Source of the DNA: Chersky-840 sp035604715 | GTDB lineage: Bacteria > Actinomycetota > Acidimicrobiia > Acidimicrobiales > UBA8190 | Assembly: GCA_963731665.1 (NCBI GenBank) | Contig: CAVSWP010000002.1 | Coordinates: 62,001-126,000, forward strand | Reading direction: 5' to 3' | DNA: 64,000 bases | Shown here: piece after piece, positions 59,391 through 64,000 of the stretch | Layout: each line of letters starts with the position of its first letter | How positions within the stretch are numbered: the stretch's first letter is position 1 | Notes under the pieces: generated by a model | What the model was told of the DNA's origin: nothing | The model's input: only the letters and a program-made list of their open reading frames with translations | Databases searched by the model: none | Made by a program: the position numbers and the translations under genes

Positions 59391-60755
59391 ATGTCCATCG
59401 CCACCGTCAATCCCACCACGGGTGAGACCGAGAAGGTCTTCGAGCCCGATTCCGACGAACAGGTGGAGGCCAAGCTGGCCGCCGCTGAGGCCGCCTTTGC
59501 CCACTACCGGACAACATCGTTCGAGGAGCGGGCCCATCTGGCCGTCTCGGCCGCCGAGCTCCTCGAGGGCGAGCTTCCCGACATCGCGGCGGTGCTCACC
59601 ACCGAGATGGGCAAGACCTTCGCGTCGGCCAAGGGGGAGGTGGCCAAGTGTGCGGCCGCCCTGCGCTGGTTCGCCGAGCACGCCGAGGGGCTGCTGGCCG
59701 ATGAGCCCGTCGACACCTCCGCTCGCGAGAGCAGGGTGCGCTACGAGCCCATGGGGCCCGTGCTGGCGGTGATGCCCTGGAATTTCCCGATGTGGCAGGT
59801 GATGCGATTCGCGGCGCCGGGCCTCATGGCCGGCAACGTCGGCCTGCTCAAGCACGCCTCGAACGTTCCCCAGACGGCCGTGCTGATCGAGGATGTCTTT
59901 CGCCGGGCCGGGTTTCCACCCGGGGTGTTCCAGACTCTTCTGGTCCCCTCGCAACGAGTGGCGGGTCTGATCGAGGACGACCGCGTCCACGGCGTCACCC
60001 TCACGGGATCCGAGGGCGCGGGCCGCTCGGTGGGCGAGGTGGCGGGTCGAGCCATCAAGAAGTCCGTGCTCGAGCTGGGAGGAAGTGACCCCTTCATCGT
60101 CCTGCCCTCGGCCGATCTCGATCGCGCCGTGGCCGTGGGCGTTCAGGCCCGGGTGCAGAACAACGGCCAGAGCTGCATCGCCGCCAAGCGCTTCATCGTG
60201 CACGAGGCCGTCTACGACGCCTTCGAGGAGTCGTTCACCAAGACGATGGCGGAGCTGGTCGTCGGGGACCCCATGGAGCCCGGTACCGACGTCGGTCCTC
60301 TGGCCACCGCTCAGGGTCGCGACGATGTCCACCAGCAGGTCGAGGACGCCCGGGCCCGTGGCGCGGCGGTGCTGTGCGGTGGCAGGGCCGGAGAGGGCCC
60401 CGGCTTCTTCTACTCCCCGACGGTGCTGGCCGGCATCACTCCGTCGATGCGGGTGGACACCGAGGAGGTGTTCGCACCGGTCGCCCTGCTGTACCGGGCC
60501 CACGACGCCGCCGAGGCGCTGCGCGTGGCCAACGACTCCCGGTTCGGTCTGGGGGCCAGCGTGTGGACGAACGACGCCGACGAGCGCCGGCAGTTCATCG
60601 AGGGCCTCGAGGCGGGGATGGTGTTCGTGAACGCCATGGTGGCCTCGACCGTCGAGCTGCCCTTCGGCGGGATGAAGCGGTCAGGCTACGGACGCGAGCT
60701 CTCGGCGTTGGGGATCAAGGAATTCTGCGAGGCCAAGACGGTCTGGGTGGCTTAG
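59391..60755 (+). CDS. gabD: succinate-semialdehyde dehydrogenase (NADP+)
   Basis: A 454-residue aldehyde dehydrogenase. The catalytic Cys is in NNGQSCIAAKRF, the Glu in VLELGGSDPFIVL, and the Asn in MPWNFPMWQVMRF. Start ATVNPTTGETEKVF and KHASNVPQTA are typical of GabD/SSADH. It would turn succinate semialdehyde made from GABA into succinate, linking the polyamine genes upstream to the citric acid cycle. The ATG at 59391 is preferred to a GTG at 59373. Its TAG stop at 60753-60755 abuts an IS element. Confidence 0.85.
   Translation: MSIATVNPTTGETEKVFEPDSDEQVEAKLAAAEAAFAHYRTTSFEERAHLAVSAAELLEGELPDIAAVLTTEMGKTFASAKGEVAKCAAALRWFAEHAEGLLADEPVDTSARESRVRYEPMGPVLAVMPWNFPMWQVMRFAAPGLMAGNVGLLKHASNVPQTAVLIEDVFRRAGFPPGVFQTLLVPSQRVAGLIEDDRVHGVTLTGSEGAGRSVGEVAGRAIKKSVLELGGSDPFIVLPSADLDRAVAVGVQARVQNNGQSCIAAKRFIVHEAVYDAFEESFTKTMAELVVGDPMEPGTDVGPLATAQGRDDVHQQVEDARARGAAVLCGGRAGEGPGFFYSPTVLAGITPSMRVDTEEVFAPVALLYRAHDAAEALRVANDSRFGLGASVWTNDADERRQFIEGLEAGMVFVNAMVASTVELPFGGMKRSGYGRELSALGIKEFCEAKTVWVA
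60752..60755 (+). repeat. target-site duplication TTAG, left copy
   Basis: TTAG directly before the left IS end; the matching copy is at 62445-62448. The last three bases are the gabD stop codon. Confidence 0.8.
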
Positions 60756-60769
60756 CCCGGATGTTTCAT
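60756..60769 (+). repeat. IS terminal inverted repeat, left
   Basis: CCCGGATGTTTCAT, identical to the complement of 62431-62444. Confidence 0.85.
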
Positions 60770-60963
60770 TAGGAGCCTGAAAGTGCTCCTGATCCGGGCA
60801 TGGTGGTCATCGTTGGTGGTTTGGTCGCCAGGTGGTTTCCGTGAGTCGGTTGCTTCGTCGCCGGTGGCAGTCGTTGGGATCAAAGTGACCAATGGACCAT
60901 GTCTGGGGACGTGTTCGAGCGCAGAGGGGGTGGTCGTTTCGACCTCGCTGAGACCAATGGTCG

Positions 60964-62325
60964 TCAGGTGGTCAGGGGAAACAACTTGAGGGTGCCAAAG
61001 GCGTCTGCGAGGGCGCGGGCCCACGGCCATTCGCGCTGGAGCCTCAGTGTCGTCGTTCTTGCTGACGTGGTTAGTCGGCCGGCACAGTGCAGGAGCGCGT
61101 AGCGAAGGCGCTTGGGTTCGGCGCTGGCCAGAGCTCCCGTGAGGAGCAGGCCCTGAGTGAAGGCGAAGAGGTCCTGGGCCATGCAGACGAGCTCGACCCA
61201 ACACGCGTTGTTGGCGAAGTCGGGAAAGGGCAGGTTCCGTAGTCCGGTGTCTTTGGCACAGCGGATGCGGTCTTCGATGCGGGCATGACCCCGATGACGG
61301 GCTTCGAGATAGGTGATGTCGGGATCGGTCGAGTTGGTGATGAAGACCTGGTGCCGCCAGCCACCGGGGTCGAAGAGGTTGAACTGGGCCCCGGGGTGCG
61401 GTTCCTCGCGTCGGACGATGGCTCTCGTGCCTTTGGGCCAATAAGAGAGATCGAGATGCGGCGTGAGCTCGGCCACCTCTGCCCCTTCGCGGATCTCGCC
61501 GTCAGACGTGATGGCCTCTGTCCATGCCGAGGGGGAAAGGGCCAATACGGCCAGGCGCACGGGCTCGCGCATCTCCATGCCGATGGAGAACTCGATGCCG
61601 CGCTCCACCAGGGCGTCGACGAAGCTGTGGCTGGCCCCGGCCGAGTCGGTCCGCGCCAACATCTCCACCCCACCGACCGGGTCGGTGCCCAGCGGCGCCA
61701 CGGGCAGCTGGGCCAGGGCGAGCTCGAGGACCTCAACGTGATCCGCCCCGTTATGGGGCGAGGCGTTGCCCGGGCGCAGCACCATGGCCAGTGCCTCGTG
61801 GGTGGCGTCGCAGAAGCAGGCCAAGGGATGAAAGCCATAGCCACCTTTGTAGGTGGGCCCGGCTCCGTCCTTCTCTGCATGCGCCTCGACCAAGGTGGCA
61901 TCGAAGTCCAAGATGAGCGGCCCGTGCTCGCTGACCGGGCACAGTCCCACCTCCCAGGCTCTCGACCGGGCCTTGGCTCGAGCGGCGCGGATATTCGAAA
62001 GACACTTCGCATCGACCGAGTCGACGACTCGGCTGGCCGTCGGTGTCGAGGCCACCGAGCCGAACAGCCCTGGTTGATCGCGCAGCACCGCCAGATCGGA
62101 CAAGCAGTCCCCACCGTCGGCCAGCATCAGCGCCAGGTCGAGCAACACGTGACCCGGGTCATGACGCCGGCTCCGGAGCACCGTCGACGCCAGAGCGTCG
62201 CTCAGAGCATCAGTCAAACCAGTGGCATCGGCCATCTCCGCCAGAAGCCGAGTGCCGGCGTGAGCGGCAATTCCCTTGCCATCCGCGGTCACAGACAACA
62301 GGGGGCGGGTGTTGTTACGCTTCAC
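60964..62325 (-). CDS. IS1380 family transposase
   Basis: A DDE transposase of about 453 residues. Candidate acidic residues are in ILDFDATLVEAHAEKDGA (first Asp), ARTDSAGASHSF (second Asp) and ARIEDRIRCAKDTGLRNLP (Glu in the Y-REK-like region). YKGGYGFHPLACFCDATHEA is highly typical of IS1380 proteins. The GTG at 62325 gives the usual start (KRNNTRPLLSVTADG); a TTG at 62373 would add 16 residues. No frameshift is seen, so the protein should be functional. Confidence 0.92.
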   Translation of the reverse strand: MKRNNTRPLLSVTADGKGIAAHAGTRLLAEMADATGLTDALSDALASTVLRSRRHDPGHVLLDLALMLADGGDCLSDLAVLRDQPGLFGSVASTPTASRVVDSVDAKCLSNIRAARAKARSRAWEVGLCPVSEHGPLILDFDATLVEAHAEKDGAGPTYKGGYGFHPLACFCDATHEALAMVLRPGNASPHNGADHVEVLELALAQLPVAPLGTDPVGGVEMLARTDSAGASHSFVDALVERGIEFSIGMEMREPVRLAVLALSPSAWTEAITSDGEIREGAEVAELTPHLDLSYWPKGTRAIVRREEPHPGAQFNLFDPGGWRHQVFITNSTDPDITYLEARHRGHARIEDRIRCAKDTGLRNLPFPDFANNACWVELVCMAQDLFAFTQGLLLTGALASAEPKRLRYALLHCAGRLTTSARTTTLRLQREWPWARALADAFGTLKLFPLTT

Positions 62326-62430
62326 CTTGGAAGTGCCCTTCTCTCGGGGATCTTGTGTGCTTCGCAACACCAAGTTTCCCAGAGTAGAAGGGCTTTTCCG
62401 CGTCTTTCAGGTAGTCACCACGCCGGCTTC

Positions 62431-62444
62431 ATGAAACATCCGGG
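62431..62444 (-). repeat. IS terminal inverted repeat, right
   Basis: ATGAAACATCCGGG, the exact complement of the left repeat. Confidence 0.85.
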
Positions 62445-62448
62445 TTAG
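62445..62448 (+). repeat. target-site duplication TTAG, right copy
   Basis: TTAG directly after the right IS end. On the minus strand its first three bases form the TAA stop of the MarR gene. Confidence 0.8.
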
Positions 62449-63059
62449 TACCAGCCCGGTCCCCAGTGAAGCTCGGGGGCTTCTCCCGCCGCGCTGGCCA
62501 GGAGGGTGAGCGAGCTCACCAGCTGGCGTCGAAGGGGGACGGGGATGGCCCGGAGGAGGTCGCCGACCTCGGCGCGGCGGCGGTCGATCACATCGGACAC
62601 CACCTTGCGGCCCAAGGGCGTGATGGCCAGCTTCACCTCGCGACGGTCGAGCTCGTCGCGCGTCCGTGACACCAGGTTCTTGCGCACCAGGCGGTCGCAC
62701 ATGCGGGTCGCCGTCGACGGGCTCACGCTCAGGGCCTCGGCCAGGTCGGCCAGACGTCGGGGCCCGCCGAAGGTGAGGACCACCAATGTCCGGTACTGGG
62801 GGAGGGTGACGTCGTCGGGGTTTCCGGCGAGCGTCCGCACGGCGATCCCGACCATGACCCGGCTGGCGAGGATGATGGCCCCGATCACCTCTTCGTCGTT
62901 GGGGACCTCCGACGGTGGCGCCCCGGCACTCGGCACCTCGGGAACGGCTCGTTTCCTCGGCCGGGCGGCCGCAGCGGTGTCGGTGGGACCCACGGGCAGA
63001 GTATTGCCGATGGCGCCGTCTCTCGCCCGGGCGACCGTTGTCGGGGCCGGCACCGTCAC
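62445..63059 (-). CDS. MarR family transcriptional regulator
   Basis: A 204-residue regulator with a roughly 55-residue Ala/Pro-rich N-terminal extension before the MarR fold. The recognition helix lies in LADLAEALSVSPSTATRMCD and the wing in TRDELDRREVKLAITPLG. Its GTG start overlaps the stop of the precorrin-2 dehydrogenase gene by four bases, so it is the last gene of a cysN-linked operon. Its stop codon falls in the duplicated IS target. Confidence 0.86.
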   Translation of the reverse strand: MTVPAPTTVARARDGAIGNTLPVGPTDTAAAARPRKRAVPEVPSAGAPPSEVPNDEEVIGAIILASRVMVGIAVRTLAGNPDDVTLPQYRTLVVLTFGGPRRLADLAEALSVSPSTATRMCDRLVRKNLVSRTRDELDRREVKLAITPLGRKVVSDVIDRRRAEVGDLLRAIPVPLRRQLVSSLTLLASAAGEAPELHWGPGWY

Positions 63060-63737
63060 GGTGACGCGCTCGGGTCGCCGAGGAACGCGTCGAGCACGGC
63101 GCGCGCTTCATCGATGCGTCCCTGGCGCACCATCTCGGGTAGCGGTCCGTCGAGCAGGCTCCGCCAGTCGATCGACTCCGTGCTGGCGCCACGATCGTGG
63201 ACGCGCCGGCGTCCCCCTTCGAGCAGGTCCGCCAGCTGCCCGACGCCGGGCCCCAGTGCCTCCACGACGCGATCACGCAGCCACCGCGCCAGATGCGGGA
63301 CTGGCGCCGGCCGTCGACACGGCGACAGAGACCACCCCGTCGCGTGCCACCGCCGGCAGCACGAAGGTGCAGCGAGACGGGTCGTCGGCGACGTTCACCC
63401 AGATCCCGGCGCCCACGGCATCGCGGTGCACCTCGTCGTCCACGGCTGCTTCGCCGGTGGCCGCCACCACCAGCAGGTAGTCGGCCGCTTCGCCGGAGCG
63501 GTAGGGACGGATGTGAACCTCGAGGGGTGACTCGTCGATGGCGGCGATGACGCCCGACTCGGCCAGCTCGCCGATGGCCACGTGCACCTCGGGGGCCACC
63601 ACGGTCACGGCCGCACCGCACGACAGCAGTCCACCGATCTTGCGGGCGGCCACCCGGCCACCCCCCACCACCAGGCATCGCCGCCCCTGTACCACCAGGC
63701 CGACGGGGTAGATGGGTGCGCCGACGCCCACCCTCAC
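63056..63737 (-). pseudogene. precorrin-2 dehydrogenase / siroheme synthase N-domain, frameshifted
   Basis: The first 145 residues are an intact Rossmann domain: LVVGGGRVAARKIGGLL, VTVVAPEV, WVNVADDPSRCTFVLPAV. This enzyme oxidises precorrin-2 to sirohydrochlorin (and can insert iron) for siroheme, the cofactor of sulfite reductase. At 63291-63293 one extra base ends the frame at 63273. The expected continuation (LARWLRDRVVEALGPG... to FLGDPSASP) is intact in the next frame to 63056. It overlaps cysN by four bases. It is a pseudogene or sequence error. Confidence 0.8.
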
Positions 63738-64000
63738 CCCCGCAGGGCGGCCAGGATCGGGGTGCCGACCATGCCGGCGGCCACGGTGGCATTGGTCTGT
63801 TCGTCGATCACCACGAAGCTCCCCGTCACCCGGTTGGTCCGGTAGGGGTCGACGGCCAGGGGGGTGCCCACGGCCACGGTGACCACACCGATGTCGTTGG
63901 GCCCGAGGGCACCGGTCGGTTCGAGCTCCAGCGACTCCACGTCCAGGCGCGAGTCCATCGAGACGATGTGCGCCGGTGTGACGCGCGTGGTGTGCTTCAG
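63734..64000 (-). CDS. cysN: sulfate adenylyltransferase subunit 1 (CysN), C-terminal part
   Basis: Partial: the 5' part lies beyond the window end. The 88 visible residues include LKHTTRV, LGPNDIGVVTVAVGTPLAVDPY, RTNRVTGSFVVIDEQTN and ATVAAGMVG, the third beta-barrel domain of the EF-Tu-like CysN GTPase. With CysD it activates sulfate to APS. The stop overlaps the siroheme gene start by four bases, which fits a sulfate-assimilation operon. A CysNC fusion is excluded at this end because no kinase domain follows. Confidence 0.87.
   Translation of the reverse strand: MKHTTRVTPAHIVSMDSRLDVESLELEPTGALGPNDIGVVTVAVGTPLAVDPYRTNRVTGSFVVIDEQTNATVAAGMVGTPILAALRG

Larger units (their letters stand above)
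60756..62444. mobile_element. complete IS1380-family insertion sequence
   Basis: A 1689-base element. Perfect 14-base terminal inverted repeats (CCCGGATGTTTCAT) lie at 60756-60769 and 62431-62444, with a four-base TTAG duplication outside. One transposase gene reads on the minus strand. Size, repeat length and four-base duplication fit the IS1380 family. The 60756-60963 end holds no gene. Intact structure suggests it is potentially active and inserted recently. Confidence 0.9.

Overview
The window is a 64 kb piece of a high-GC chromosome with densely packed genes, many four-base ATGA/GTGA overlaps and frequent GTG starts. It looks like an actinobacterium. The supporting content is a SUF operon carrying a Rieske gene, FtsX-type permease and cyclic-nucleotide-binding ABC genes like M. 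tuberculosis Rv0072/Rv0073, a TIGR03084-type protein, LytR-CpsA-Psr and NlpC/P60 envelope proteins, and luciferase-like flavin oxidoreductases. The class Acidimicrobiia is my best guess, but no 16S gene is present to confirm it.

Layout. 1-5.7 kb: aminotransferase tail, GNAT, an epimerase/acyltransferase pair, an NlpC/P60 hydrolase and a carboxylesterase. 5.8 kb: a tRNA with anticodon UAA but no long variable arm. 5.9-13 kb: MarR regulator with its operator, TIGR03084 protein, lgt, SDR, a second NlpC/P60 hydrolase, a dienelactone hydrolase and a DUF885 protein. 13-17.3 kb: acyl-CoA genes (CoA-ester lyase, acyl-CoA dehydrogenase, MaoC). 17.3-26.3 kb: mutY, a frameshifted alpha/beta hydrolase, MBL hydrolase, flavin reductase, sugar epimerase, XRE regulator, luciferase-like enzyme, a RodZ-like C-terminal domain protein and oligopeptidase B. 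26.4-35.7 kb: a probable cyclic-nucleotide module, made of a tandem-domain adenylate cyclase fused to a STAND ATPase and TPRs, a sedolisin protease, a Cys-containing probably exported protein, and an FtsX-like permease with a cNMP-binding ABC ATPase. 35.7-47.4 kb: a SUF Fe-S assembly locus in two opposed blocks. The plus block is sufB, a 4-Cys protein, sufD, a Rieske protein and sufC. The minus block is a second sufC, sufS and sufU. A crotonase, a luciferase-like enzyme, a frameshifted hydrolase and an LCP protein lie among them. 47.5-52.3 kb: glycogen debranching enzyme, lipoprotein, FGGY kinase. 52.3-60.8 kb: probable gamma-glutamyl polyamine catabolism (glutamine-synthetase-like ligase, gamma-glutamyl-GABA hydrolase, aldehyde dehydrogenase, succinate-semialdehyde dehydrogenase), with a copper monooxygenase-like lipoprotein and a sirtuin in between. 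60.8-62.4 kb: a complete IS1380-family element. 62.4-64 kb: MarR regulator, a frameshifted precorrin-2 dehydrogenase and the C-terminus of cysN.

Genome-wide traits visible here. Many first genes of transcription units have a TAnnnT hexamer 6-8 bases before the start codon, as expected for leaderless transcription. At least two genes (sufD, sedolisin) appear to start at CTG. Three genes carry single-base frameshifts, which could be real decay or assembly errors.
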